DNA from: Methanolobus sp.
GTDB taxonomy: Archaea > Halobacteriota > Methanosarcinia > Methanosarcinales > Methanosarcinaceae
NCBI GenBank assembly: GCA_029762595.1
Contig: JARVGJ010000005.1
Location: forward strand, 29,227-93,226
Reading direction: 5' to 3'
DNA length: 64,000 nt
The notes under the pieces are model-generated. The model was not told the origin of the DNA. It was given only the letters and a program-made list of their open reading frames with translations, and made no database searches. The translations under genes and the position numbers were made by a program. The number at the start of each line of letters is the position of its first letter. The first letter of the stretch is position 1. Shown in pieces: positions 8,863-19,422 of the stretch.

Positions 8863-10098
8863 CTAAACAAGGAATGCCCAGTAGACCATCAGCTGCAAAA
8901 TGGTAAGTGGAATGCCTATCCTGGCAAACTCGACGAAACCCAGGGATACTTTGCCTTTACGCTCTGCGTTCTGTATGATTATCACATTACTTGCAGCTCC
9001 CAATATGGAGAGATTGCCTGCAATAGTGCTGCCTGCTGCCAGTGCCATCATACCTGTGATCGTGACATCAGCATGTGAGAGTATTGGCATGTAAAGGGCT
9101 ACAAGTGGCACATTGGATATGAACTGGCTGAGTATCACGCTTATTGCCAGGATCATTGGGGTACTTGTAATGTTCAGGCCGGAATTATCTATATATCCCT
9201 GGAAAAAACCGCTGTTCCAGACACTTTCCATCAGGATGAACATCGCCACAAAAAAAACAAGGGTATGCCAGTCCAGGTTTTTGACCACTTCTCTTCTTCT
9301 TTTGCTTATCAATAGTATTGGCATTGCTGATATCAGGGCAATGTACGTCAGTCCGATATCATATTCACGTCCGGATAATGCCATTATTATCTTTATGCAC
9401 ACAAGCAGGACAACAAGGCTTAGTGATAGTCTGGAAAGAGCTGCAAGCTTTTTATCCGTCACAGGTTGTTTTGAATGATTCAGGGAACAGGAAGTGAAAT
9501 GCTTTCTGAAGGATATCCTGAGGATAATGAAAGCTATCAGAAGATTGATAGCAGTAGGTAACAGGAGATATTTCATAAAGGTCAGGAATGGATTATACAT
9601 GTCGCTTCCTAGTGCTATCAACAGGTTCTGCGGGTTTCCCATGGGACTGATTACGCTTCCTGTTGTCACTGCAAAAGCAAGTGCCATCAAAAGTAGTTTT
9701 GGATCGATACTATGCTCTTTTGCAAGCAGGAGCACAACCGGTGTTCCGATTATTGCCAGGGTATCATTCATCAGGAATGCCGAGGCAAACCCCATCCCAA
9801 TAAGAATGTAGAGTATTACTGCATCTATAGAACCTGTGCTCTTAAAGAAACGGTATGAGAGGTGGGACAGGTATCCGCTCATCTCCAGTGCCTGTCCTAT
9901 TGTAAACATTCCAAAAAGGAAGAGCATAACATCAATATTGATGGCATCAATGGCATATGAAATTGATATCCGGGCAGTGAGCAGTACTGCCAGTGCTCCC
10001 ATAGACATTATCTGCCATATCTCCAGCCGGATATTTCCGACCTGTCGTATGGCTGTGAGCAGGAATACAAGCGCAAGTATGATCACAGGTATCATCAT
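8863..10098 (-). CDS. ArsB/NhaD/CitT-superfamily anion or cation permease
   Basis: Polytopic protein; MNDTLAIIGTPVVLLLAKE...SVISPMGNPQNLLIAL typical of the ArsB/anion permease superfamily. Confidence 0.8.
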   Translation of the reverse strand: MMIPVIILALVFLLTAIRQVGNIRLEIWQIMSMGALAVLLTARISISYAIDAINIDVMLFLFGMFTIGQALEMSGYLSHLSYRFFKSTGSIDAVILYILIGMGFASAFLMNDTLAIIGTPVVLLLAKEHSIDPKLLLMALAFAVTTGSVISPMGNPQNLLIALGSDMYNPFLTFMKYLLLPTAINLLIAFIILRISFRKHFTSCSLNHSKQPVTDKKLAALSRLSLSLVVLLVCIKIIMALSGREYDIGLTYIALISAMPILLISKRRREVVKNLDWHTLVFFVAMFILMESVWNSGFFQGYIDNSGLNITSTPMILAISVILSQFISNVPLVALYMPILSHADVTITGMMALAAGSTIAGNLSILGAASNVIIIQNAERKGKVSLGFVEFARIGIPLTILQLMVYWAFLV

Positions 10099-10261
10099 TC
10101 AGGTCCCGGAATCAGTTACTGTGTTTAAATAGTTATCTGCTTGTATTTTTATCTTACCGGTTCCGTTGTTCTGTTTTTGCAGTTCAACACCCCTTAATAA
10201 CGACGTTATATTTTTTGTAACACTCATCCTTATCTAGAATGAAAACAAAACAGTTCCAGCA

Positions 10262-10993
10262 ATGTTTGGACGATTCAGATATAATAACGAAGTTTTTTAC
10301 GGAGAACTGAAGGAAGATACTGTAATCTCACAGGAGTCAACTTTCATGGAGTATGATCTTTCTGAGTTAGAGGTACTTCCCCCTTCTTCTCCTTCAAAGA
10401 TCGTATGTGTGGGTCTTAATTACCATGATCATGCAAAGGAACTTGGTCTGAATGTCCCTGAAGAGCCAATACTCTTTATCAAACCGCCGTCTGCTTTAAT
10501 AGGGCAACATGGAAAGATACTCTATCCCAGAAATAGTAACAGGGTGGACTTTGAAGCAGAACTGGCTGTAATTATAGGGAAAAAATGTAAGAGCATCGCT
10601 TATGACCGGGCTTATGATGTCATTGCCGGTTTTACATGTTTCAACGATGTTACTGCACGTGACCTGCAGCAGAAGGATGGTCAGTGGACAAGGGCAAAGG
10701 GGTTTGATACCTTTGCACCTCTTGGACCCTTCATAACTCCTGCGAAGGATTTTAACCCTGAGGATGCAGCGATCAGAAGTCGTGTCAATGGTGAACTGAG
10801 GCAGGATTCAAATATCTCAAACCTGATATTTGATGTGCCCTATCTTATAGAGTTCATTTCAGGAGTAATGACACTGGAAGTTGGTGATGTGATTGCAACA
10901 GGTACTCCTCCCGGAGTTGCTGAGCTTCATACGGGAGATACCGTGGAGATAGAAATCGAAGGAATAGGAACTTTGATCAATGAGGTTGCATAA
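10262..10993 (+). CDS. Fumarylacetoacetate hydrolase family protein
   Basis: VCVGLNYHDHAKELG...DFEAELAVIIGKKCK...FNDVTARDLQ...GTPPGVAELHTGDTVEIEIEGIG. Confidence 0.93.
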   Translation: MFGRFRYNNEVFYGELKEDTVISQESTFMEYDLSELEVLPPSSPSKIVCVGLNYHDHAKELGLNVPEEPILFIKPPSALIGQHGKILYPRNSNRVDFEAELAVIIGKKCKSIAYDRAYDVIAGFTCFNDVTARDLQQKDGQWTRAKGFDTFAPLGPFITPAKDFNPEDAAIRSRVNGELRQDSNISNLIFDVPYLIEFISGVMTLEVGDVIATGTPPGVAELHTGDTVEIEIEGIGTLINEVA

Positions 10994-11292
10994 TGCTGTT
11001 CGATCAGGTTAACAGGGAATTGGAACTGACCCAGCGCCATCTTAATGTCTTAAAGGCGGTCATTGATCGCGGACCAATCGGAATATTAAAACTGGCTGAA
11101 GAGACTGGTATGCCTACACACAAGGTACGCTATTCTTTGCGTGTACTTGAACAGGAGCAACTGATAAAGCCTTCATCCCATGGTGCGGTTGCAGGTGATG
11201 CTGTGGAAAGGTTCATTGATGATTTTGAGAACAATGTTGCTGATATAATCAGCAGGTCAGAATCAATAAAAGATGTTGGAAAAACATTCTGA
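10993..11292 (+). CDS. Winged-helix transcriptional regulator
   Basis: GPIGILKLAEETGMPTHKVRYSLRVLEQEQLIKPS wHTH pattern; overlaps stop of preceding gene. Confidence 0.7.
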   Translation: MLFDQVNRELELTQRHLNVLKAVIDRGPIGILKLAEETGMPTHKVRYSLRVLEQEQLIKPSSHGAVAGDAVERFIDDFENNVADIISRSESIKDVGKTF

Positions 11293-11399
11293 CCACATAT
11301 TTTAAGTTCAGTTCCAATAATTCATGCTGCAATGCCTGTCATATGGTGCGGGCAATTCAAGGATCTATTATACATGTTTGTTCTTTTCGGAGACTAATT

Positions 11400-13112
11400 A
11401 TGACTTTAACTGATGATGATAAAAAGACTATAGAGAAGTATGCACTCCAGAATGCCGTGAAATATGGCCAGGCGCCGCAGGTCGGGGCTGTTATGGGCCG
11501 TGTCATGGGAGAATGCCCTCATCTTCGTTCCAAAGCCAGGGATGTCACCCCCCTCATACAGGAAATACTTGCGGAAGTGGCAAGGGAGACCCCTGAGCAG
11601 TGGCAGGTCCATCTGCAGTCACTGGCTCCGGAGCTTATAGAGGAACTGAATGTTAAAAAGGAACCTGATAAGGGTTTAAAAGCGCTTGATGTTGAGGAAG
11701 GACAGCAGGTAGTAATGCGTTTTGCACCAAACCCTAATGGACCCCCAACTCTTGGAAGTACCCGTGGTATAGTTGTAAATTCCGAATATGTCAAAAAATA
11801 CGGAGGCAAGTTCATCATACGTTTTGATGATACTGATCCACAGACAAAACGCCCCATGCTTGAAGCCTATGACTGGTATGTAGATGACTGCAAATGGCTG
11901 GGTGCAGACCCAGATGAGGTGGTCATTGCTTCTGACAGGATCCCGGTCTACTACGATCATGCCCGCAAGCTTATAGAGATGGGACATGCTTACGTATGTT
12001 TCTGCGATGGCGAGGTGTTCAAGAAGCTGAAGGATGCAAAGCAGGCATGTCCGCACAGGGATGTAAGCCCTGAAGAGAACCTGAAGCATTGGGATAGGAT
12101 GCTTGCAGGTGATTACGAGGAAAAGACGGCAGTCTTGCGTATCAAGACAGATATCACTCACAAAGATCCGGCGCTGCGTGATTATGGTGCATTCAGGATA
12201 GTAAAGACTCCCCATCCCCGTCCGGAAATAGGTGACACGTACTGTGTCTGGCCATTGCTTGACTTTGAGGGCGCCATTGAGGACCATGAACTTGGCATGA
12301 CCCATATAATCAGGGGCAAGGATCTCATGGACAGCGAAAAGCGCCAGGGTTACATTTATAACTATTTTGGATGGCAGTATCCGAAGACCACACACTGGGG
12401 TCGTGTTAAGATGCACGAATTTGGTAAGTTCAGTACAAGTGGACTGCGCAAGGCTATAGAGGATGGTGAATATTCAGGCTGGGATGACACCCGTCTTCCC
12501 ACTATCCGCGCGATTCGCAGACGTGGTATACGTCCGCAAGCCATCCGCAAGTTCATGATAGAGATGGGTGTGGGAGAGACTGATATAAGCATCAGTATGG
12601 ATTCCCTCTACGCAGAGAATCGTAAGCTTGTGGACCCGATAGCAAACAGGTATTTCTTTGTGTGGGACCCAGTTGAGCTTGAGATAACCGGTGCTAAACC
12701 TTGCATGATCACTCCTGCACTTCATCCGACCGAGGACCGGGGATGCCGTGAGATAGAGGTCAATGACAGGGTTTACACTTGCAGGGAGGATGTAGAAAAG
12801 CTTGAAGCGGGCTCTAAGATAAGGCTCAAGGACCTGTACAATGTGGAGATCACTTCCACGTCCCCTCTTCGGGCAAAGTATCTTGATGATTGCATAGGAT
12901 CGGTTAAAAAGGAAAAGATGAGGATAATCCACTGGGCTCCCATGGACGGGGTTACTGTTAAGGTCCTCTCTCCGGATGGTGAGTTTAAGGGTATAGCTGA
13001 AAAACAGGTGACCACTGAACAGGACAATGTCGTGCAGTTTGAGAGATTTGGTTTCTGCAGGATAGATACTGTGGACGTTGAGGAAGTAGTGGCCTACTAC
13101 ACACACAAATGA
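11400..13112 (+). CDS. gltX: Glutamyl-tRNA synthetase (archaeal)
   Basis: RFAPNPNGPPTLGSTRGIVVNSEYVKKYGGKFIIRFDDTDP class I signature; likely ATG start at 11400. Confidence 0.96.
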   Translation: MTLTDDDKKTIEKYALQNAVKYGQAPQVGAVMGRVMGECPHLRSKARDVTPLIQEILAEVARETPEQWQVHLQSLAPELIEELNVKKEPDKGLKALDVEEGQQVVMRFAPNPNGPPTLGSTRGIVVNSEYVKKYGGKFIIRFDDTDPQTKRPMLEAYDWYVDDCKWLGADPDEVVIASDRIPVYYDHARKLIEMGHAYVCFCDGEVFKKLKDAKQACPHRDVSPEENLKHWDRMLAGDYEEKTAVLRIKTDITHKDPALRDYGAFRIVKTPHPRPEIGDTYCVWPLLDFEGAIEDHELGMTHIIRGKDLMDSEKRQGYIYNYFGWQYPKTTHWGRVKMHEFGKFSTSGLRKAIEDGEYSGWDDTRLPTIRAIRRRGIRPQAIRKFMIEMGVGETDISISMDSLYAENRKLVDPIANRYFFVWDPVELEITGAKPCMITPALHPTEDRGCREIEVNDRVYTCREDVEKLEAGSKIRLKDLYNVEITSTSPLRAKYLDDCIGSVKKEKMRIIHWAPMDGVTVKVLSPDGEFKGIAEKQVTTEQDNVVQFERFGFCRIDTVDVEEVVAYYTHK

Positions 13113-13113
13113 G

Positions 13114-13138
13114 AAGGGGATCCCTATGGATCCCTTTT
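13114..13138 (+). terminator. Hairpin terminator after gltX
   Basis: AAGGGGATCC-CTAT-GGATCCCTTTT stem-loop followed by T-rich tract. Confidence 0.6.
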
Positions 13139-13185
13139 AATATTATAGTTTTTTAAATGCTAGTATCTCAATGAGTGGTTTTTGA

Positions 13186-14148
13186 ATGTCAGGATTTCCT
13201 CGTCCAAAGATCGTTGTCAGTAAATGTCTTGGTTTTGCAGCCTGTCGTTATGACGGAAAGATGCTACAGGCCACTATTGTGGATCATCTGAAATCATTTG
13301 TTGATTTTATTGATGTCTGTCCGGAATCGGAGATAGGGCTGGGAATTCCCCGAGATCCGGTCATTATTGTACTCAATGACAGAAAAAGACTCTTGCAGCC
13401 GTCTAATGGCCTTGATTTTACGGACAGGATGGAAGGCTTTTCAAAGTCATATCTTGAGGAACTGGATGACTTTGATGGCTTCATCCTTAAATCGAAGTCT
13501 CCTTCATGTGGTGTCGGGACAACAAAAGTCTTCCATGATGCAGGAAGTAAAGAATTCTTACATGGGCACGAGAATGGTTTTTTTGCTGATGCAGTTCTGA
13601 GGGATTACCCTGACCTGCCGCTGATCGATGAGCAGCAATTGAACGATCCTGTGCTCAGGGAGCATTTTCTTACAGGGGTCTTTGCATTGGCATCTTTCAG
13701 GCAATGCTCACTTTCCGGGAAGGTACTGACGCTGGAGCCGTTGATCGGGTACCATGCCAGGAACAAACTTCTATTCATGGCACTTGACAAACAGATAATG
13801 ACTGCCATGGGGAATATTGTCGCAAACAGGGATGGTCTTTTGATTGAAGTTATCTATGAAAAGTACCTTTCATATTTGTTGAAGATACTTGCCAAAAGGG
13901 CAGAACCCAGGTCAACTGTCAATGCGATGATGCATGCCTTCGGATATTTTTCACGCAATCTCAGTGCCGGTGAAAAATTTGAATTCATGAGGAAGCTGCA
14001 GGAATGTCGTGAAGATCTTTCTGTCATATTTGAATTGAGACAATGGTTCATATCCTGTGCACAGGAATTCAATGTGTATTATCTTTTGGATCAAACTCTT
14101 TTTAATCCATATCCTCCTGAACTGTCCGACGGTTTCAGGGTAGTTTGA
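13186..14148 (+). CDS. DUF523/DUF1722 (YbgA-like) protein
   Basis: SKCLGFAACRYDG...VCPESEIGLGIPRDPV...LKSKSPSCG...LLFMALDKQIMTAMGNI. Confidence 0.88.
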   Translation: MSGFPRPKIVVSKCLGFAACRYDGKMLQATIVDHLKSFVDFIDVCPESEIGLGIPRDPVIIVLNDRKRLLQPSNGLDFTDRMEGFSKSYLEELDDFDGFILKSKSPSCGVGTTKVFHDAGSKEFLHGHENGFFADAVLRDYPDLPLIDEQQLNDPVLREHFLTGVFALASFRQCSLSGKVLTLEPLIGYHARNKLLFMALDKQIMTAMGNIVANRDGLLIEVIYEKYLSYLLKILAKRAEPRSTVNAMMHAFGYFSRNLSAGEKFEFMRKLQECREDLSVIFELRQWFISCAQEFNVYYLLDQTLFNPYPPELSDGFRVV

Positions 14149-14217
14149 TATCATTTAAGCACCCATACTATAATGCATATAGTAAGTCAGCAGGGGTAAC
14201 ACAAAGGAGGCTAGTTC

Positions 14218-14460
14218 TTGGAAGATGGGGATATTGTATCTGGTGTCATCGATGAACCGGATGAAGATGAAACAGAGGAATTGATAGAAGTATGTCCTGT
14301 GTGTGGTAGCCCGGACCTATATTATGAGGCCGGAGGTATTGAAGGTCTTTATCATTGCAAAGACTGTGGCTACATTGGCTCTTTTGTCATTGAAGCGAAC
14401 AGGAAGATGAGGCAATTGATACGTGATGAATACGAACGTAACCTGAGAATTTCTGAGTAA
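14218..14460 (+). CDS. Small zinc-ribbon protein
   Basis: CPVCGSPDLYYEAGGIEGLYHCKDCGYIGSFVIEAN; TTG start with AAAGGAGG SD upstream. Confidence 0.8.
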   Translation: MEDGDIVSGVIDEPDEDETEELIEVCPVCGSPDLYYEAGGIEGLYHCKDCGYIGSFVIEANRKMRQLIRDEYERNLRISE

Positions 14461-14484
14461 AATTCCAAAAATAATTAAAGAAAA

Positions 14485-14499
14485 GGTGGCCAGGCCACC
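14485..14499. terminator. Hairpin between convergent zinc-ribbon and rps3ae genes
   Basis: GGTGGCC-A-GGCCACC perfect 7-bp inverted repeat; on the minus strand followed by TTTTCTTTAATTATTTTT. Confidence 0.7.
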
Positions 14500-14515
14500 C
14501 GGGTACTAAGGATGT

Positions 14516-15112
14516 TCAGTTCTGGGGTTTTGCAGGGACAGCTCTTACTTCTGTCTTCCTGATCTCAACCCTTCTAAGAGGGTAGATGGATTTTGCGTTC
14601 CTGTAGATGTTTGCAGAAAGCTTGCCCATTATGGCCTCTTCGATGAATTGCTCAAAGTTAAGCTCTGCTGCACGCTCTTTGACGATATTATCCATGACTT
14701 CCCTGATACCTTTTATCTGGCTTGTCCTTGCCCTTTTGACAGTGAAGCAGATAGGTTTAACCCTGATGATGTATCCATCCTTTGTTGTAACATCCAGGTT
14801 AGCATCTATCCTTGAGGTCTGGCGCTTTACAATGGATCGCAGGTAATCTGTGGTTATCTCGTGCCCAAGGAATCTTGTGTTTGCGATGTCACCGTTGATA
14901 TCGCTGATCTCAAGCCTGAGCTTTGTGTTATGCTTTGTGAAATCGTTAGCAATTTCGCCGACAGTGGTCTCCACAATACGACCGATGAGTTGCTCCGGTG
15001 TTTCTGCAGGTGTGACGCCAATGTTTGCCCTGCTCATAAATTCTGGTGTTTCAACGTTGTACCATGTCTTTGACTTCCATTTGTCTAACTTTCTCTGCAC
15101 TTTCCTTGCCAA
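14516..15112 (-). CDS. rps3ae: 30S ribosomal protein S3Ae
   Basis: [57 protein letters not shown]. Confidence 0.95.
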   Translation of the reverse strand: MARKVQRKLDKWKSKTWYNVETPEFMSRANIGVTPAETPEQLIGRIVETTVGEIANDFTKHNTKLRLEISDINGDIANTRFLGHEITTDYLRSIVKRQTSRIDANLDVTTKDGYIIRVKPICFTVKRARTSQIKGIREVMDNIVKERAAELNFEQFIEEAIMGKLSANIYRNAKSIYPLRRVEIRKTEVRAVPAKPQN

Positions 15113-15410
15113 GTAATTCCTCCGAATGATTGTGATTTGATGATATAATGATATATGTGATTGTTCAACGAGCTGTCATAATATGATTATTAAATAAGGT
15201 ATGAGCTGATAAATTGGCTCTCTATACTATGCATGTCCATATATAAATAAATCGGTTAAGGCCCACCGTGAAACCAGTGAGCAATTTGAATTATCATAAA
15301 GTATTTTATGTATAAGTACCTCTCTAGCTCATTCACAATTGTAAATATGCTTTCTGGAATATTTACCTAAGCTGTATACACGTAAATAATAAAAAAACAG
15401 GAGATGTTCT

Positions 15411-16196
15411 ATGAACCACCCGCTCCAAAAGATAAGAGATACAAAACCTCTGGTTCACCACATAACCAACTGGGTGACCATATATGATTGTGCGAATATG
15501 ACAAGGGCCATGGGAGCTCTTCCCGTAATGGCTCATGCTCCACAGGAGTGTGCAGATATGACGGGTATCTCGTCTGCGCTTGTGCTGAATATCGGTACTC
15601 TTACAAATGATCTCATCGATGCAATGATCATCTGCGCAGGCGCTGCTAATGAAAAGAAGATCCCTGTGGTGCTTGATGCAGTGGGTGTGGGTGCCACAAA
15701 ATTCAGGGATGATATGGCAGCAAAGATACTTGGATCGGTCAATGTAGATATAATCAAAGGTAACTATTCTGAGATCGCAAAACTGGCCGGTGGGAACGCC
15801 CAGACCAAGGGTGTGGAGGCAACAACGATAGATGCGGATCCTAAGCAGATAGCAGCAGGATTTGCAAGATCAAGGTCATGTGTTGTCGTTATGACAGGAA
15901 AGGAAGATATTATCAGTGATGGAAAAAGGACCTTTGTTGTAAGGAACGGCCATGAGCTTATGGGTAGTATTGTAGGTACAGGATGTATGGCAGCATCTGT
16001 GATCGCTTCTTTTGCGGCGGTCAATCCTGATCATTGTGAAGCAGCAAAGGATGCGCTATGCTATTTTGGCATAGCAGGGGAGCTTGCGGCAGCAAGGTCT
16101 GAAGGTCCGGGTACTTTCAAGATGTATTTCTACGATGAAGTATCCGGTCTTTCAGATGAGAAGGCACAGTCCAGAATGAATGTTGAAGAGTGCTGA
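15411..16196 (+). CDS. thiM: Hydroxyethylthiazole kinase
   Basis: [39 protein letters not shown]...[16 protein letters not shown]. Confidence 0.95.
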   Translation: MNHPLQKIRDTKPLVHHITNWVTIYDCANMTRAMGALPVMAHAPQECADMTGISSALVLNIGTLTNDLIDAMIICAGAANEKKIPVVLDAVGVGATKFRDDMAAKILGSVNVDIIKGNYSEIAKLAGGNAQTKGVEATTIDADPKQIAAGFARSRSCVVVMTGKEDIISDGKRTFVVRNGHELMGSIVGTGCMAASVIASFAAVNPDHCEAAKDALCYFGIAGELAAARSEGPGTFKMYFYDEVSGLSDEKAQSRMNVEEC

Positions 16197-16202
16197 AATG
16201 AC

Positions 16203-16859
16203 ATGGAACATAAAAGATCATTGCTCCAGCATATAGACTTCTATCTTGTGACAGATTCGAAGCTATCCAGAAAAGGAACCCTGTCGGATGTGGGGAGTGC
16301 TGTTGCTGCAGGATGCAGGATCATACAGTACAGAGAGAAGAATGTAAGCACACGGGATATGCTCATCCAGGCAGCGCAGATAAAGAAGCTCTGTGGGAAC
16401 GAGGCAATATTCCTGGTCAATGACCGTGTTGATGTGGCCCTTGCAGTCGATGCTGATGGTGTCCACATTGGCCAGGATGACATGCCCATTGGTGTTGCAC
16501 GCAAGCTCCTTGGTCCTGAAAAGATTATCGGCCTTACAGTCCACGATCTCAGTGAGGCTCTTGATGCCCAGCGAAACGGTGCGGATTACGTAGGTCTCAG
16601 TCCCATATTTGACACATCCACCAAAAAGGATGCAGGAAAGGGCATCGGCCCGGGAAGGATAAGGGAAGTGAAGGATTCCCTGAACATCCCCATAGTAGCG
16701 ATTGGAGGCATCAATAAGGAAAACTGCGTGAGCGTTGTCCGGGGAGGTGCCGACAGCCTGGTTGCCATCTCGGCCATAGTCTGCAGCGAAGATGTGAAAA
16801 GAGAAACAAAGGATTTCATTGATCTCATCCGGAAAACAAAACAAGACATAGGGCAATGA
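16203..16859 (+). CDS. thiE: Thiamine-phosphate synthase
   Basis: [16 protein letters not shown]...[12 protein letters not shown]...[26 protein letters not shown]...[17 protein letters not shown]. Confidence 0.95.
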   Translation: MEHKRSLLQHIDFYLVTDSKLSRKGTLSDVGSAVAAGCRIIQYREKNVSTRDMLIQAAQIKKLCGNEAIFLVNDRVDVALAVDADGVHIGQDDMPIGVARKLLGPEKIIGLTVHDLSEALDAQRNGADYVGLSPIFDTSTKKDAGKGIGPGRIREVKDSLNIPIVAIGGINKENCVSVVRGGADSLVAISAIVCSEDVKRETKDFIDLIRKTKQDIGQ

Positions 16860-16892
16860 GCACAGGAACGTCTGCGGGGAAACTGATCTTTT

Positions 16893-17594
16893 TCATCCTA
16901 GTTTAATCCTCGCGGATTCCACAGCATTCTTACTGACTAGCTCAGCTGCAAATATGTCTGCCATGATCTCAAGCTCATTCTCGGAGCGGTTCCCTGTGAA
17001 GGTTATCATCGAGAGCTGCCTGAGGAGGGGTGTCCTGGTATTGTGGCGCAGGTGCCATGCTTCGTGAGCAAGTATCGCTTTAAGCTCGTTTTTTTCCATG
17101 ATCTCAAGCAGCCCCATGGACAGGAATATAGCCTTCCCCGAAGCGAAGGCCCTCGGGACTGCAGAATCGTAGTAATAGACCTCCCGGGTGCCTGGTGATT
17201 TCTCCATTTTTCCAAGGCTGTCAACAAAAGCCTGCGGCCATTCCATTATCTCTGCTATCGGCCTGGCACCATACCTTCTGATTAGGACAATGTAATAAAT
17301 CCTTGGCAGGAACAGGATAAGCACTGTTGAGATGATCGCATAAGCTGTGTATATCTCAATGCTGAGCATCCGGCTGCAATGCATGGAAGAAACTACCATC
17401 CCTATAGAGATGAGCATGCACAACTGTGCAGCAGTGAATGAGTATATACGGACCTTTGGGCCTTTTGCGCCAAGGTAGGACCCAAACAGCAGTAAGGCAA
17501 GCAAAACAGATGCTGATATGATCGGAAGGAGGCCGGAACCTGAGATGCAGGCCATATAACATCCAATCTCGTCCTGTATGGAAAACATGATCAA
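16893..17594 (-). CDS. M56/M48-like membrane metallopeptidase (BlaR1-like, no penicillin-binding sensor domain)
   Basis: Several N-terminal TM helices, HEAWH (HExxH) zinc motif, downstream ENELEIMADIFAAELV. Confidence 0.8.
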   Translation of the reverse strand: MIMFSIQDEIGCYMACISGSGLLPIISASVLLALLLFGSYLGAKGPKVRIYSFTAAQLCMLISIGMVVSSMHCSRMLSIEIYTAYAIISTVLILFLPRIYYIVLIRRYGARPIAEIMEWPQAFVDSLGKMEKSPGTREVYYYDSAVPRAFASGKAIFLSMGLLEIMEKNELKAILAHEAWHLRHNTRTPLLRQLSMITFTGNRSENELEIMADIFAAELVSKNAVESARIKLG

Positions 17595-17642
17595 TGCTCC
17601 GGGAATAATGCCTCTTTCCTTTTGTGGGCCTTGTTTTGCTCC

Positions 17643-17999
17643 TTATTTCTTATTGTAGGTGTGGAAGTTCTCAATAGCAACCTTGCCGAATGTATCGACA
17701 AGGCTGTCCAGTACTTTCCGGGTAATGGTATTTGCCGTGCTGTCCATGGATTCGCTTGCATAATACAGGTACCTGACCCTATTTTCTTTCTTGTCCACGG
17801 TCCTTTTGGCATAACCTGCCTTTACCAGCCTGTCAAGTGTTCCGGCTACACTGGATAAAGGAATGCCTGTACTTTCGGTGATGTCAGGTGTTGTGCGCTC
17901 TCCTTCCTCCCAAAGGACCGTCATTATCCTGGCCTCGATCGGGCTGAAGAACTTGGTCAGGCCTTCATTTGAAATGTTTATCCGGTCAAGTTTAACCAT
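17643..17999 (-). CDS. BlaI/MecI/CopY family transcriptional repressor
   Basis: LSPIEARIMTVLWEEGERTTPDITESTGIPLSSVAGTLDRLVKAGYAKRTVDKKENRVRYLYYA. Confidence 0.88.
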   Translation of the reverse strand: MVKLDRINISNEGLTKFFSPIEARIMTVLWEEGERTTPDITESTGIPLSSVAGTLDRLVKAGYAKRTVDKKENRVRYLYYASESMDSTANTITRKVLDSLVDTFGKVAIENFHTYNKK

Positions 18000-18004
18000 G
18001 TGTT

Positions 18005-18017
18005 TACAACAGGTGTA
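18005..18017. promoter_or_regulatory. TACA-N5-TGTA operator-like site 1
   Basis: TACA ACAGG TGTA, adjacent to the BlaI-like start. Confidence 0.5.
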
Positions 18018-18125
18018 AGATAATATAAGCCTTATCGTTCCTTAGCTCTTGCGAGTTACCTTCTGGTGTTCAGGTTTTCCAGGCATCCGGCCTGTGTTAT
18101 GGAGTCCTGGCAGTGCTCATGGCTT

Positions 18126-18138
18126 TACACTCGGCGTA
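18126..18138. promoter_or_regulatory. TACA-N5-CGTA operator-like site 2 (one mismatch)
   Basis: TACA CTCGG CGTA; embedded in the palindrome CTTTAC-N7-GTAAAG. Confidence 0.4.
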
Positions 18139-18153
18139 AAGTTAAAGTAGTTA

Positions 18154-18166
18154 TACATTTATTGTA
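18154..18166. promoter_or_regulatory. TACA-N5-TGTA operator-like site 3
   Basis: TACA TTTAT TGTA. Confidence 0.5.
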
Positions 18167-18177
18167 AAACAGTACTT

Positions 18178-18190
18178 TACACTTGATGTA
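18178..18190. promoter_or_regulatory. TACA-N5-TGTA operator-like site 4
   Basis: TACA CTTGA TGTA. Confidence 0.5.
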
Positions 18191-18246
18191 TAATAAAAAT
18201 ACAATTGACTCCGGATGCTTCCATATACGGATCAAGAGGTTCATAT

Positions 18247-19422
18247 ATGCATTTACACTCTTTAGTCCTGAAAGACATATCCCGCAGAAAAACAAAACTC
18301 CTGGTAGCTGTACTTGGTGTGGTAGTGGCATCTGCGGCAATAGTGGCTGTGGTCACCACATTTTCCGCAGCAACCGGTAGTCTCTATGAGGAGTCCAATA
18401 ACTTCGGCGCAAATATCATAGTCAGGCCGGAAGTCAGGACCATTCCCCTTGTAACTGGCTCCACATCCATGGGTTCCCTGTTCACAGGAGAAAACTACAT
18501 CGAAGAGTCTGAGATCGCTAACATATACACTATCATGCACAGCTCAAAACTGTCAGTTGTGGCACCGAGGTTATACGGGGTTGCAGAGCTTGGCAACTCA
18601 TCGGTCGTCATAATGGGCGTTGATCCAGAACAGGAAAGGAATCTCAAGTCATGGTGGAATGTCAAGGGCAACTGGATATCCTCAGAAGGCCTAATGCATA
18701 CGGAAGTGATGGTCGGCTCGGACATAGCCACACCCATGGGACTTACGGAAGGGTCCTTCATCACTCTGCGCAATGGTAATACCTCCATTGATGCCCGGGT
18801 GACCGGAGTGATAGAGAGCACAGGCGGCAGTGAGGATGCATATTTAATTCTCCCTCTTGTCGCCTCCCAGCATCTGCTTGGCAGGGAGGGGAAGGTAAGC
18901 AGCCTGGAGGTCAGGGCCCTGTGCAATACCTGTCCGGTAGAAGAGATCAGCATGGAGATCGAGGAGAAATTCCCCGGGCTGGAAGCCAGGTCCATGAGCC
19001 AGATAGTCCGCAATGAGCTGGCTATGGTCGAACACACCCGTTCTTCTGCAATGGCAGTATCGATCATCACCCTCCTGGTGAGTACATTGACGGTGGCTTC
19101 CACCATGCTTGCCTCAGTTAATGAGAAGTTGAAGGAAATTGGCATCATGCGTGCAGTGGGCGCGAGCGATTTCCAGGTAGTATCCATGCTTTTCTTTGAA
19201 GGTGCCATAATAGGCGCAGTGGGCGGCATTATCGGCTTTATAGTGGGGACCATTGCTTCATCAATTGCAGCCCCTCTGCTATTCCAGGCAACACCTTCGC
19301 CAATGTGGGAGATCCTGCTTCCAGTGACCGGCATATGTGTCCTCACCGGCATGCTGGCATCCGTCCTGCCTGCAAAAAAGGCTCTAGGTATCGATCCTGC
19401 GGAGGTGTTGAGAAGTGTCTGA
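18247..19422 (+). CDS. FtsX/MacB-type ABC transporter permease
   Basis: SRRKTKLLVAVLGVVVASAAIVAVVTTF...MLASVNEKLKEIGIMRAVGASDFQVVSMLFFEGAIIGAVGGIIG; GIDPAEVLRSV C-terminus. Confidence 0.92.
   Translation: MHLHSLVLKDISRRKTKLLVAVLGVVVASAAIVAVVTTFSAATGSLYEESNNFGANIIVRPEVRTIPLVTGSTSMGSLFTGENYIEESEIANIYTIMHSSKLSVVAPRLYGVAELGNSSVVIMGVDPEQERNLKSWWNVKGNWISSEGLMHTEVMVGSDIATPMGLTEGSFITLRNGNTSIDARVTGVIESTGGSEDAYLILPLVASQHLLGREGKVSSLEVRALCNTCPVEEISMEIEEKFPGLEARSMSQIVRNELAMVEHTRSSAMAVSIITLLVSTLTVASTMLASVNEKLKEIGIMRAVGASDFQVVSMLFFEGAIIGAVGGIIGFIVGTIASSIAAPLLFQATPSPMWEILLPVTGICVLTGMLASVLPAKKALGIDPAEVLRSV

Noticed and set aside
11676-12416. 246-aa ORF antisense to gltX
   Set aside because: Fully overlaps a clear gltX reading frame; composition is a shadow of the coding strand.
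15240-15410. Possible TPP riboswitch upstream of thiM
   Set aside because: The CUGAGA and ACCUGAUC-type conserved cores are absent; only a short CACCGTGAAACCAGTG near-palindrome is seen, and it may belong to the divergent rps3ae promoter.
18495-19352. 285-aa ORF antisense to the FtsX permease
   Set aside because: Shadow ORF of a confidently identified permease; no recognisable domain.
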